Shown here in pieces: positions 9,512 through 17,072 of a stretch of 64,000 bases of DNA (positions within the stretch are counted from its first letter, which is position 1; each line of letters begins with the position of its first letter). The position numbers and the translations under genes are program-made. Under the pieces are notes generated by a model, which saw only the letters and a program-made list of their open reading frames with translations, did no database searches and was not told the DNA's origin. The stretch covers positions 27,467 to 91,466 of the forward strand of contig DASPIL010000017.1 in assembly GCA_035629175.1 (NCBI GenBank). The letters are read 5' to 3'. The stretch comes from Verrucomicrobiia bacterium. GTDB taxonomy: Bacteria > Verrucomicrobiota > Verrucomicrobiia > Limisphaerales > DASXHY01.

Positions 9512-10318
9512 ATGATCGTGTTCGTGCACATACCGAAAACAGCGGGAACGTCGTTCCGGTTCATTCTGGAAAACAACTTCGGCTGGCATCATTGCCACAC
9601 CACGCATTCACGCACCCGCCGCTTTTCTGCCGAGGACCTTGCTTTTGCGCGGCGGTTGTTTCCCGGGATTCGCAGCATTGCGGGTCATAACCTCAGCGAT
9701 CCGCTGCGGATCCCTGCGCCTGATCCATTTTTCGTGACTTTCCTCCGCGAACCCGTCAGCCGCGTGATTTCGCAATATCAGGAGGCAGTCGTTCGTGAAG
9801 GCGAAACGCGGACCGTGGAGGAAGCCCTGGAACAAAGCCCGCTGATGTCGAATGTCCACGTCAGGATCATGGGCGGCGGCCCTGACCTGGAACGTGCCAA
9901 ACAGTTTCTCGATCGGTGCGGCACGGTGGGGTTGACGGAAAAGTTTGAGCTCTCGCTGCACGTGCTCCAGCGGTTGACGCCAGTGCCGTTGAATCTTGCG
10001 TATCGGCGAAGCCGGATCGCCCGCGACAATTCCGTGCGGGATTCCATCTTGAGCCAGCCCCGGCTCGTGGAACAAATTCGCAGCCGCAACCAACTGGACC
10101 TGCAGTTGTACGACTACGCTGTGCGCGAGGTGTTCCCGAGGTTCTGTGAGCGCGCAGGGTTATCGCCTGACGCGCAGGTTCCTGCCTTTGCCAGCGACGC
10201 CAACCGCCCTGGCTGGCGGTTTTACGCGGGCCGATTGTTTAATAAATGCTACCGGCAGGCCAGCAAGCTTCGACCGAATCCGAATCCCGCCCGCCGCGGA
10301 CGCACGTCCTTGCGCTGA
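9512..10318 (+). CDS. Sulfotransferase family protein (PAPS-dependent)
   Basis: Predicted transferase of a sulfuryl group from PAPS to a carbohydrate, 268 residues. The 5'-phosphosulfate loop HIPKTAGTSF is at residues 6-15 and the 3'-phosphate binding segment FLREPVSRVISQY at 77-89, the two hallmarks of Sulfotransfer_2-type enzymes. No signal peptide is present, so it acts in the cytoplasm, probably on a glycan precursor. It is divergent from the glycosyltransferase operon on its left and convergent with the methyltransferase on its right (23-base gap). The acceptor is unknown. Confidence 0.85.
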   Translation: MIVFVHIPKTAGTSFRFILENNFGWHHCHTTHSRTRRFSAEDLAFARRLFPGIRSIAGHNLSDPLRIPAPDPFFVTFLREPVSRVISQYQEAVVREGETRTVEEALEQSPLMSNVHVRIMGGGPDLERAKQFLDRCGTVGLTEKFELSLHVLQRLTPVPLNLAYRRSRIARDNSVRDSILSQPRLVEQIRSRNQLDLQLYDYAVREVFPRFCERAGLSPDAQVPAFASDANRPGWRFYAGRLFNKCYRQASKLRPNPNPARRGRTSLR

Positions 10319-10341
10319 TGTTGCGCGGTGTCGGGGCGGAA

Positions 10342-11112
10342 TCAACGCCCGCTCTTCACTGCGACGAACGCGTAACGTGCGTGGGTTAAGCCATTCACCA
10401 GCTGGTTCACGTAATATCGAAAGCCGCGCGCGAGGTTCACGCTTTTCGCTTCCATCGGAAAGCCAGCCTGCTTGAAGAACTCGCGATAGTCCGCCAGTGT
10501 GTAGAAAGGATCATGGACCCCGGCATCAGCCAGACGCGCGCGCGCGCGCGCGCGGGACTTGAGCTTCACGAGCGGCCAGACGGGTTCGCGAATGGCCACC
10601 AAACGCCCGCCCGCCTTCAGGACGCGCTTCGTTTCTCGCAACAGGTGAACCATGTTGCCTGCCTGGTGAAGGACCGACGAACAGACGACCGCGTCAAAGT
10701 GATTTGCCGGGAAGTCGAGCTTGTTGAAATCGAGCGGCATCCGCGTGATTTTCGAGGTGTGCGCCTGCAGCGCGCGGAAGACGCGGGGCGCCTGTTCCTT
10801 CAGGAGCCGGGGCGAATAATCCGTGACGATGACCTCCACGACGTTCGGCAGCTTGCTCAGTTCGGCTCCCAGCCACGCGGCGCCTGCGCCTATTTCCAGG
10901 ATGCGTCCGCGGAATTCCATGCCGCAGTTGCCCGTGAGAAACGGGATGAATTGCGGGAGATCTTCCTTAACGCCGCGGAGCCATTCGCTGTTGAACTCCG
11001 CTGCCATCCGTTCGTCCGACTCCCGCCGGGCGAGCGCGCGCTCGTGGGTATAGCGGGAGAGATACGCCTTCTTTTCGATGTACTTCGATTCGGTCTGCAC
11101 GCCACGTAACAT
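10342..11112 (-). CDS. Class I SAM-dependent methyltransferase
   Basis: Cytoplasmic methyltransferase, 256 residues, of the Methyltransf_11 type. Motif I is ILEIGAGAAWLG (71-82), followed by the acidic end of strand 2 in VTDYSPRLL and motif IV FDAVVCSSVLHQ. The substrate cannot be told from sequence; neighbouring sulfotransferase and glycosyltransferase genes suggest a glycan or lipid. Oddity: the segment encoding SRARARARLADAG contains an uninterrupted run of ten CG dinucleotides at 10535-10554, so slippage by one unit would shift the frame and truncate the last ~65 residues. The ATG at 11112 is the only good start. Confidence 0.83.
   Translation of the reverse strand: MLRGVQTESKYIEKKAYLSRYTHERALARRESDERMAAEFNSEWLRGVKEDLPQFIPFLTGNCGMEFRGRILEIGAGAAWLGAELSKLPNVVEVIVTDYSPRLLKEQAPRVFRALQAHTSKITRMPLDFNKLDFPANHFDAVVCSSVLHQAGNMVHLLRETKRVLKAGGRLVAIREPVWPLVKLKSRARARARLADAGVHDPFYTLADYREFFKQAGFPMEAKSVNLARGFRYYVNQLVNGLTHARYAFVAVKSGR
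10535..10554. repeat. (CG)10 dinucleotide tract inside a coding region
   Basis: Ten perfect CG units in a row within the methyltransferase gene. The repeat encodes alternating Arg and Ala on the minus strand. The repeat unit is not a multiple of three, so gain or loss of a unit would change the frame. Confidence 0.95.
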
Positions 11113-11207
11113 TAAGCGGCGTTGTTACGGCAGTGCAACGCGTTTTGATTCCGATTTAAAATTACCCGCGCATTTTGGGCTCTGTGATGGGATGAAAGGC
11201 TGCACTT

Positions 11208-11720
11208 CTACATGGACTCGCCATCATGAGATTCGCCATTGATTTTCTTCGCCCGCTTTTCGGCAAAGAAGCTTTGGAGGAGTGTTCGACATTCCTCTTC
11301 CCTGACGCCTGACGTGATGAGGCAACGATGGTTCAGCGTGGGGAACTGGAGCAAATTGAGGGCGCTGCCGGCCGCTCCTCCCTTGGGGTCAGCCGCGCCG
11401 AAAACGACACGCTCGAGCCTCACGTGAACAATCGCGCCGGCGCACATCGGACAAGGCTCCTTGGTTACATACAAGGTGCAATCGGTCAGGCGCCAGTCTC
11501 CGACCGCGCCTTCAGCTTGCGTCAACGCCAGCATTTCCGCATGGGCAGTAGCATCCTTCAGGAGTTCCACCTGGTTGCTTGCGCGCGCGATGATCCTGCC
11601 ATTTTTCACGACCACTGCGCCCACGGGGACTTCATCGGCTTCGTAGGCTCTGGCGGCCTGGCGCAACGCTTCGCCCATGAAGTAATGGTCGCTCTCGAGA
11701 TCAATGATCGGCGGGTTCAT
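11208..11720 (-). CDS. tadA: tRNA-specific adenosine deaminase TadA
   Basis: Deaminates A34 to inosine in the wobble position of tRNA-Arg(ACG), in the cytoplasm; 170 residues. The zinc and catalytic motif HAEM is at H60-E62 and the two zinc cysteines are in PCPMCAG at C90 and C93. VPVGAVVV and the following NGRIIARASNQ match TadA rather than cytidine deaminase. The start at 11720 overlaps the Nudix stop in an ATGA arrangement. The frame stays open upstream to 12416, but that part is the Nudix gene read in another frame and has no similarity to TadA. Confidence 0.92.
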   Translation of the reverse strand: MNPPIIDLESDHYFMGEALRQAARAYEADEVPVGAVVVKNGRIIARASNQVELLKDATAHAEMLALTQAEGAVGDWRLTDCTLYVTKEPCPMCAGAIVHVRLERVVFGAADPKGGAAGSALNLLQFPTLNHRCLITSGVREEECRTLLQSFFAEKRAKKINGESHDGESM

Positions 11721-12235
11721 GCTGAAACGTTCGACGCGACAGGCACCCAGGTTTCTTCGATGGTCCACTCGTTTTCGCATCCTGGCCGGCAATGGCAATG
11801 CGCTGCGAAGAATCCGCCGCGGTGCTTCCAAAACCAGGGCCAGATGATTTCGCGGTCCGTGGCTGGAATTGGGATGTGATCGAGCTCGTGACGCGAAAAA
11901 AAAGCGAACCTTCCTTCGCGATGCGCTGGAGGAACCGTGGTGAGACGCAGCTTCACCTCGAAGAGGAACATGAGCCAGTGGCTTTGTCCGAGAAACCCGT
12001 GCTCGCTCACGATGCCCGCGAGATGCAGGTCGGTTGAGGCGAGCGTCAGGCCGAGTTCTTCCGCGGCCTCGCGGCGTGCACACGCGTAGGGGGACTCGCC
12101 TGTTTCGGTGTGGAGCTTGCCGCCGCAGGGACTCCAGAGGCCGCGATTCGGTTCCTGAGTGCGTTCCAGAAGCAGGACCCGGTCGCCGGCATCGAAGCAG
12201 TAAAGCAGCGTCGCGAGCTTGTACGGCAATGCCAT
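11717..12235 (-). CDS. Nudix hydrolase
   Basis: Predicted nucleoside-diphosphate-X hydrolase, 172 residues from the ATG at 12235 (MALPYKLATLL). The Nudix box is readable as GGKLHTETGESPYACARRE then AAEELGL; its first loop is two residues longer than the classical GX5EX7REUXEEXGU spacing, but the REUXEEXGU half is intact. This resembles MutT/8-oxo-dGTPase-like proteins. In-frame starts further upstream (up to 12349) add residues not matching the family. It is translationally coupled to tadA by a 4-base overlap. Substrate unknown. Confidence 0.82.
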   Translation of the reverse strand: MALPYKLATLLYCFDAGDRVLLLERTQEPNRGLWSPCGGKLHTETGESPYACARREAAEELGLTLASTDLHLAGIVSEHGFLGQSHWLMFLFEVKLRLTTVPPAHREGRFAFFSRHELDHIPIPATDREIIWPWFWKHRGGFFAAHCHCRPGCENEWTIEETWVPVASNVSA

Positions 12236-12465
12236 ATCGAGCCAGTCTGCCGTTGGTTTGAAATCGTGGGCAAGCGCTTTTCTGCGTGGATTGACGTCTC
12301 CTTGCATTCTGTTTGCTTTCGGGAGCCAGCTGGGCACGCAAGGAATCATACGGGTTCACTCGGAAGCGGAGAAAGCGAATTACCACGAATACACAGCGCG
12401 GCAGAGTCGCAACCAAAGCGGGAAGGGAAAAACCGGTTTACGCGGAATTGCACGGATTGAAGAGA

Positions 12466-12720
12466 GGAAGTTCAACCACGAACCACACGAACCACACGAA
12501 AAGACAGCAGTGAAATGAAAATCTGATCACGGATGGAGACGGATGAACACGGATTCGGAAACAGCTTCCTCTACCCTTTCTCTGCTGCCTCTGCGTGCTC
12601 CTGTTTAACGTCTTCTCCTCGCGCTTCTTGTGCCCTTCCCGTGAGGCACCTTCTTTTGAATTCTGGAGGCAGATCGGGAAAGCCAAAACGGGTTGACACG
12701 AATTGCACGAATTGAAGGGA
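12466..12720 (+). repeat. 255-bp tandem repeat, copy 1
   Basis: Begins GGAAGTTCAACCACGAACC and ends just before the next GGAAGTTC at 12721. It is built of modules: tandem ACCACACGA 9-mers, a TCACGGATGGAGACGGATGA segment, a CTGCTGCCTCTGCGTGCTCC segment, and a CGGGTTGACACGAATTGCAC segment. An incomplete preceding copy of the last module is visible at about 12425-12465. Confidence 0.9.
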
Positions 12721-12976
12721 GGAAGTTCAACCACGAAGCACACGAACCACACGAAAAGACAGCAGTGGAGATGAAAATCTAATCACGGATGGAAACGGAT
12801 GAACACGGATTCGGAAACAGCTTCCTCTGCCCTTTCTCTGCTGCCTCTGCGTGCTCCTGTTAAACGTCTTGTCTTCGCGCTCCTTGTGCCCTTCCCGTGG
12901 GGCAACTTCTTTTGAGTTCTGGAAGCAGATCGGGAAAGCCAAAACGGGTTGACACGAATGGCACGAATTGAAGGGA
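12721..12976 (+). repeat. 255-bp tandem repeat, copy 2
   Basis: Full second copy, directly abutting copy 1 and differing from it at roughly twenty positions by eye, with one base more in length. The order of modules is the same. Confidence 0.9.
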
Positions 12977-13107
12977 GGATGGTCAACCACGAACCACACG
13001 AAAAGACAGCAACGGAATTGAAATCCGGCCACGGAGGAGACGGATGAATTTGCGCAAATTGAAGGCAAGGTGGGCGGAGGGAATTTTTAACCACGAACCA
13101 CACGAAA
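12977..13107 (+). repeat. 255-bp tandem repeat, truncated copy 3 and fragment
   Basis: A third unit starts at 12977 (GGATGGTCAACCACGAACC), retains the CACACGAAAAGACAGCA part and a decayed GGAGACGGATGAATT segment to about 13048, then breaks off. A further fragment, TTTAACCACGAACCACACGA, lies at about 13085-13105. Confidence 0.75.
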
Positions 13108-13219
13108 TCTCGGGAAAGCGAATTGCATCCGAATAGCTGCGCTGGTATAAGCGAACGACTCGCATTGGCGGGCTGGTCTGCAAGGTCGGTCTCTGCCGAG
13201 GAGAAATTCAGAAATACAC

Positions 13220-15316
13220 ATGAACCGCCGCTTTCTTCTGTCCGTCGTCGCGACGGCATTATCCCTGGCCGGGTCCTTTGCCGCGCCAGTGATCACTTCG
13301 TTTTCGCCGCACTATGCATCGTCCGGCGATCCCTTTTTCGTTACAATCCAGGGCAGCGGTTTCACGGGCGGTGCGCTCGATGTGCGCTTCAACAATGTTC
13401 GTGATACAACTGCGACGGCAACGGGTGATGGATGGATCAACGCGCGGGTTCCGGCAGGAGCCCCGCTTGGGCCGGGGCCCATTTCGGTGAAGGTCGGAAA
13501 CAACCAGACGTTTAGCGCCGAGGATTTTGTGGTGATTGGCCCCGGGCCATATCTTCATAGCTTCTCCCCCGGCGGCGGGAATTCAGGAACATCGGTGACC
13601 CTGACTGGCGCTCACTTCAATCCTGTTGGAAGTCTGGTCGTCCGCTTCGGAGGAAGGGTCGCGACCCCCACGAGTTCAGCCGATCAGGTTCTAGTCGTGC
13701 CCGCGCCTCCAGGCGTCACGACGGGTTACATCAGTGTCACGCGTGGCGGCTCTTCCTTTACCAACGACACCCTGTTTTATGTCAATCCGGTCATCACAAG
13801 TTTTTCCCCTGCGTTTGGACGCGCGGGAACCAACATCACGATTCGTGGAACCAACTTTACCGACACCACCCAACTGAGGATTGGCGGAATTCCCGTCACT
13901 TCGTTCTGGGTCACGAACAACAACGTCATCGGGGCGATCATTCCTCAGGGGGCAGTAACCGGAACGATTCGAATCGACACGCCCGCCGCCAATCCCGCGA
14001 TCACCGCGACCAATTTCGTTGTGCAGCCGACCGTGCACGGGTTCACCCCGAACTTCGGCTTTGTTGGCACAAGTGTCACGGTGACTGGCGCGAACTTCAA
14101 TGTGGCAGGGCTGCAGGTGCGGTTTGGTTCGGTGCCATCGCCGAATGTTACCGCGGTCACGTTCGGCAGCTTGACCGCGACCGTTCCGAATGGTGCGGTC
14201 ACCGCGCCGATCACGGTGACCACATCACAGGGGTCAAATACATCCGCGCAATTGTTCTACATGCCGCCGCGCATTTTTTCGTTTGCCCCGACCAATGGCC
14301 CGGCAGGCACCATCATCTCGATCGTGGGAACAAATCTCCTGGGTGCGACGGCGGTGGCCTTCAATGGCGTGCCTTCTCCGAATTTCTGGGTCACGAACAA
14401 TGGTTCCATGGGAGCGGAGGTTCCGCCGAACGCAGTCACGGGTCCGATTCAAGTCACCACGCCTCACAGCACCACGAACAGCAGCCAGTTTTTCTATGCT
14501 CTGCCGATCATTTCAGGATTCACTCCGGCAAACGGGTTGCCGGGCACAAACGTGATCGTTCACGGAACCAATTTCACCGGGACAACGGCAGTGACATTCA
14601 ACGGAACAGCAGCCGCGTTCAGCGTCACCAATGGAATTCTTGAAGCGGTGGTGCCGACCAATGCCACGACGGGGCCGATCGCGATTACGTCACCCGCAGG
14701 GACAATGGTCAGCGGCCAGATCTTCACGCTGGATTACACGAGCGACTTGCAAGTCGGCGTTGTGGCGCCGGCATCACGCGTCCTGGGCGGTGATTTCACC
14801 TATGTCATCACAATCTCGAACCGCGGGCCGTTCGCAGTTTCTGGAGTGATGCTGACCAATTTATTGCCGGGCAGCGTTGCGCTTAAATCCGCCTCGTCGA
14901 CGCAGGGCGCGATCACCACGGGCAATCCTGTGCGGGTGAGCGTTGGATCGCTGAACGTGAATGCGCGGGCTGTGATTACCCTCACCGTCACGCCCCAGGC
15001 GACGGGTGTCATCGAGAACGTGGCCACCGTGGCGGGCGGTTTTCCCGACCCCACTTCAACCAACAACACGTCGGTCACGCACACGACGATCTTTGTTGTG
15101 CCCGTCGTAACAGCCGATTTTTCGTCCGCGAACCAAATCCGCATTGCGTGGCCGTCCGTGTTGAACAACTTCGTGCTTCAGTCGGCCAGTGACATCAGCA
15201 ATTCCAACGAATGGGCGACAGTCCAGACCGAGCCAGAATTCATCGGCGACCAGAAGGTGGTGACCGAACCGATCGGGAGCGGTTCCAAATTCTATCGGCT
15301 GCGCGTTGTGGAGTGA
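13220..15316 (+). CDS. Secreted IPT/TIG-repeat protein with DUF11 domain
   Basis: Predicted secreted or surface protein, 698 residues. A signal peptide covers residues 1-22 (LLSVVATALSLAGSFA). Six IPT/TIG Ig-like domains follow, each opening with a P-x-I-x-S-F-x-P-like start and a G-T-x-V-T-x-x-G-x-x-F strand (for example PVITSFSPAFGRAGTNI and PIISGFTPANGLPGTNV). After them comes a DUF11-type repeat (about 510-620; YVITISNRGPFAVSGV). The last ~70 residues (IRIAWPSVLNNFVLQSA to FYRLRVVE) match a C-terminal module common in large Verrucomicrobial secreted proteins. It likely mediates adhesion or glycan contact; no catalytic domain is seen. Stands alone between the repeat spacer and the sugar genes. 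Confidence 0.85.
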   Translation: MNRRFLLSVVATALSLAGSFAAPVITSFSPHYASSGDPFFVTIQGSGFTGGALDVRFNNVRDTTATATGDGWINARVPAGAPLGPGPISVKVGNNQTFSAEDFVVIGPGPYLHSFSPGGGNSGTSVTLTGAHFNPVGSLVVRFGGRVATPTSSADQVLVVPAPPGVTTGYISVTRGGSSFTNDTLFYVNPVITSFSPAFGRAGTNITIRGTNFTDTTQLRIGGIPVTSFWVTNNNVIGAIIPQGAVTGTIRIDTPAANPAITATNFVVQPTVHGFTPNFGFVGTSVTVTGANFNVAGLQVRFGSVPSPNVTAVTFGSLTATVPNGAVTAPITVTTSQGSNTSAQLFYMPPRIFSFAPTNGPAGTIISIVGTNLLGATAVAFNGVPSPNFWVTNNGSMGAEVPPNAVTGPIQVTTPHSTTNSSQFFYALPIISGFTPANGLPGTNVIVHGTNFTGTTAVTFNGTAAAFSVTNGILEAVVPTNATTGPIAITSPAGTMVSGQIFTLDYTSDLQVGVVAPASRVLGGDFTYVITISNRGPFAVSGVMLTNLLPGSVALKSASSTQGAITTGNPVRVSVGSLNVNARAVITLTVTPQATGVIENVATVAGGFPDPTSTNNTSVTHTTIFVVPVVTADFSSANQIRIAWPSVLNNFVLQSASDISNSNEWATVQTEPEFIGDQKVVTEPIGSGSKFYRLRVVE

Positions 15317-15392
15317 GGCATCACTGCGAACGGATAGAGTGGCCGGTTCGCGGGCCGAAATTTCATCGCGGAATGCAAACGTATCTGCTTGT

Positions 15393-15411
15393 GCCGTAGC
15401 GGGGCGACGGC
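15393..15411. other. Small inverted repeat in spacer
   Basis: GCCGT (15393-15397) and ACGGC (15407-15411) flank a 9-base G-rich loop, 77 bases after the IPT/TIG gene. There is no T-run, so it is a weak terminator candidate or a fragment of a dispersed palindromic element. The remaining spacer to 15544 shows nothing clear. Confidence 0.3.
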
Positions 15412-15544
15412 TACAAAACACAACCATGCAGCCATCGCAGCGCGTCCCTGGGACGAGATCCACGCGCAGGACGCGGCTGATGAAACGGCTGTTTTCGCGA
15501 TCCATCGCGTCAGCCTGATCAGTAATCAATAAACAACCTCACGT

Positions 15545-17017
15545 ATGCCGAACCCGACCGAGCCCGTCGCCCCCAACACAGGAGGATCCACACCCGGAAT
15601 GAATTTCACGGCGGTGAACGAAGCCATCGGACGCCATCGCTGGACCATCTGCGCGCTGATATTTGCAGCGACGACGATCAATTACATGGACCGGCAGGTG
15701 CTCGGCATATTGAAGCCGGTGCTTTCGGCCGCCGGCGTTTTTGGTTCGAACGAGTCCACGGCGACCATCGCGCAGCAGGAAATCAACTACTCCAGGGTGG
15801 TTATCTGTTTTCAGATTGCCTACGCGGTCGGCATGTTGTTCGCGGGCAAGTTTATCGACAAGGTCGGAACCAAATCGGGCTACGCCTGGGCGCTGATTGG
15901 ATGGAGCGTGGCGGCGATCGGTCACGCGTTCGGCCATCACACCTGGAGTTTTGGTTTCTGGCGGGCGGCGCTGGGTGTTACGGAGGCGGGAAATTTTCCG
16001 GCGGCAAACAAGTGCGTTGCGGAGTGGTTTCCCAAGAAGGAGCGTGCGTTCGCAACCGGGCTTTACAATTCAGGCGCTAACATCGGAGCAATTGTCGCCC
16101 CGCTTGTTGTGCTGCGCATCGCAAACAGCATCGGATGGGAATGGGCATTCGTCATCATCGGCGCCATCGGTTTTACCTGGTTGTTCTTCTGGTATCGTCT
16201 TTATGGGTCGCCGATCGCCAAGCTTCAGTCAGGAGCGCTCTCCCAGGCTGAATACGATTACATTCATAGCGATGTCGACGAACAGGAGGCCGAGAAGGCG
16301 GACGTCGCGCAGGAAAAGGTTTCGTGGTTCAAGCTTCTCACGTTTCGCCAGACCTGGGCGTTCTTTGTTGGAAAGTTCCTGACGGATCCCATCTGGTGGT
16401 TCTTCCTGTTCTGGCTGCCTGCGTTTCTTGCAGGTGAGAATGAACGCAAGATTTCATCATTCATGGCTCTCAATCCCTCGTATTCTGGACTCCCGGCGAA
16501 CATCCCTGGCGTCATCAAGTGGGATGTGGCGCTTGCAGTGATTTATTGCGTATCGACCGTGGGTTCGATTGTCGGAGGATGGCTGCCCAAGCGCTTCATC
16601 AATGGCGGAATGGATCCGAACAAGGCGCGCAAGCTTGCAATGTTTATCTACGCGTTGTTCCCCCTCACCGTTCTGCTGGCGTCGAAGTTGGGGACGATCA
16701 ACACCTGGCTGGCGGTTGCAACCATCGCCATCGCCTGTGCAGCCCATCAGGCATGGTCTGCGAATATCTTCACAACGGTTTCTGACATGTTTCCCAAGAA
16801 AGCGGTCGCATCCGTGACCGGCATCGGCGGCATGGCAGGCGCGGCAGGCGGCATTTTGATTGCCTATGCTGCGGGCAAGCTCCTCGCGCATTTCAAGGCG
16901 CTGGACCGGATCGAAGCTGGGTACGCAGTCATGTTTGTTGTTTGCGGCCTTGCCTACCTCACCGCCTGGTGTCTCATGCATCTGCTGGTGCCCAGGTTTA
17001 AGAAGATCGTTTTGTGA
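15545..17017 (+). CDS. MFS sugar transporter, ACS/hexuronate (ExuT-like) type
   Basis: Inner-membrane proton-coupled importer of the anion:cation symporter family, 490 residues with twelve membrane segments. INYMDRQVLGILKP near residues 45-60, the DKVGTKSG loop, and RAALGVTEAGNFPAANKCVAEWFPKKERA are the usual signature of ExuT/GudP-type proteins. An alternative start is the ATG at 15599, preceded by GGAGG at 15581-15585; it would remove 18 hydrophilic residues. Placed 55 bases before rhaB, so the likely substrate is L-rhamnose or a related sugar acid, but this is by context only. Confidence 0.85.
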   Translation: MPNPTEPVAPNTGGSTPGMNFTAVNEAIGRHRWTICALIFAATTINYMDRQVLGILKPVLSAAGVFGSNESTATIAQQEINYSRVVICFQIAYAVGMLFAGKFIDKVGTKSGYAWALIGWSVAAIGHAFGHHTWSFGFWRAALGVTEAGNFPAANKCVAEWFPKKERAFATGLYNSGANIGAIVAPLVVLRIANSIGWEWAFVIIGAIGFTWLFFWYRLYGSPIAKLQSGALSQAEYDYIHSDVDEQEAEKADVAQEKVSWFKLLTFRQTWAFFVGKFLTDPIWWFFLFWLPAFLAGENERKISSFMALNPSYSGLPANIPGVIKWDVALAVIYCVSTVGSIVGGWLPKRFINGGMDPNKARKLAMFIYALFPLTVLLASKLGTINTWLAVATIAIACAAHQAWSANIFTTVSDMFPKKAVASVTGIGGMAGAAGGILIAYAAGKLLAHFKALDRIEAGYAVMFVVCGLAYLTAWCLMHLLVPRFKKIVL

Positions 17018-17024
17018 ACCCTCC

Positions 17025-17050
17025 CGCGCCCGCCGCCTTCGGCGGGCGCG
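17025..17050 (+). terminator. GC-rich hairpin between MFS and rhaB
   Basis: An 11-base-pair perfect stem (17025-17035 with 17040-17050) around a CCTT loop, lying 8 bases after the transporter stop. No T-run follows, so it may attenuate or stabilise the upstream transcript rather than terminate fully. Confidence 0.5.
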
Positions 17051-17072
17051 CTTCATTCCCAACCACTCAGTT

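Larger units (their letters stand above)
12236..13219. other. Gene-free spacer filled by repeats
   Basis: Nearly 1 kb between the Nudix gene and the IPT/TIG gene. No ORF here looks like a protein: those present translate to repetitive NHTNHTK/PHEPHEK-like peptides on one strand and FVWFVV-like peptides on the other, because they read the 9-base ACCACACGA-type repeats. The stretch is made of a partial repeat (about 12425-12465), two complete ~255-base units and decayed fragments, described separately. Confidence 0.85.

Noticed and set aside
11721..12416. N-terminal extension of the tadA frame to 402 residues
   Set aside because: This part is the Nudix gene read in another frame; TadA homology starts at the ATG at 11720, which overlaps the Nudix stop.
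12438..13296. Several 60-160 residue open frames in the repeat array
   Set aside because: They translate the ACCACACGA repeats into NHTNHTK-like or FVWFVV-like peptides; none has a family, and both strands are open equally.
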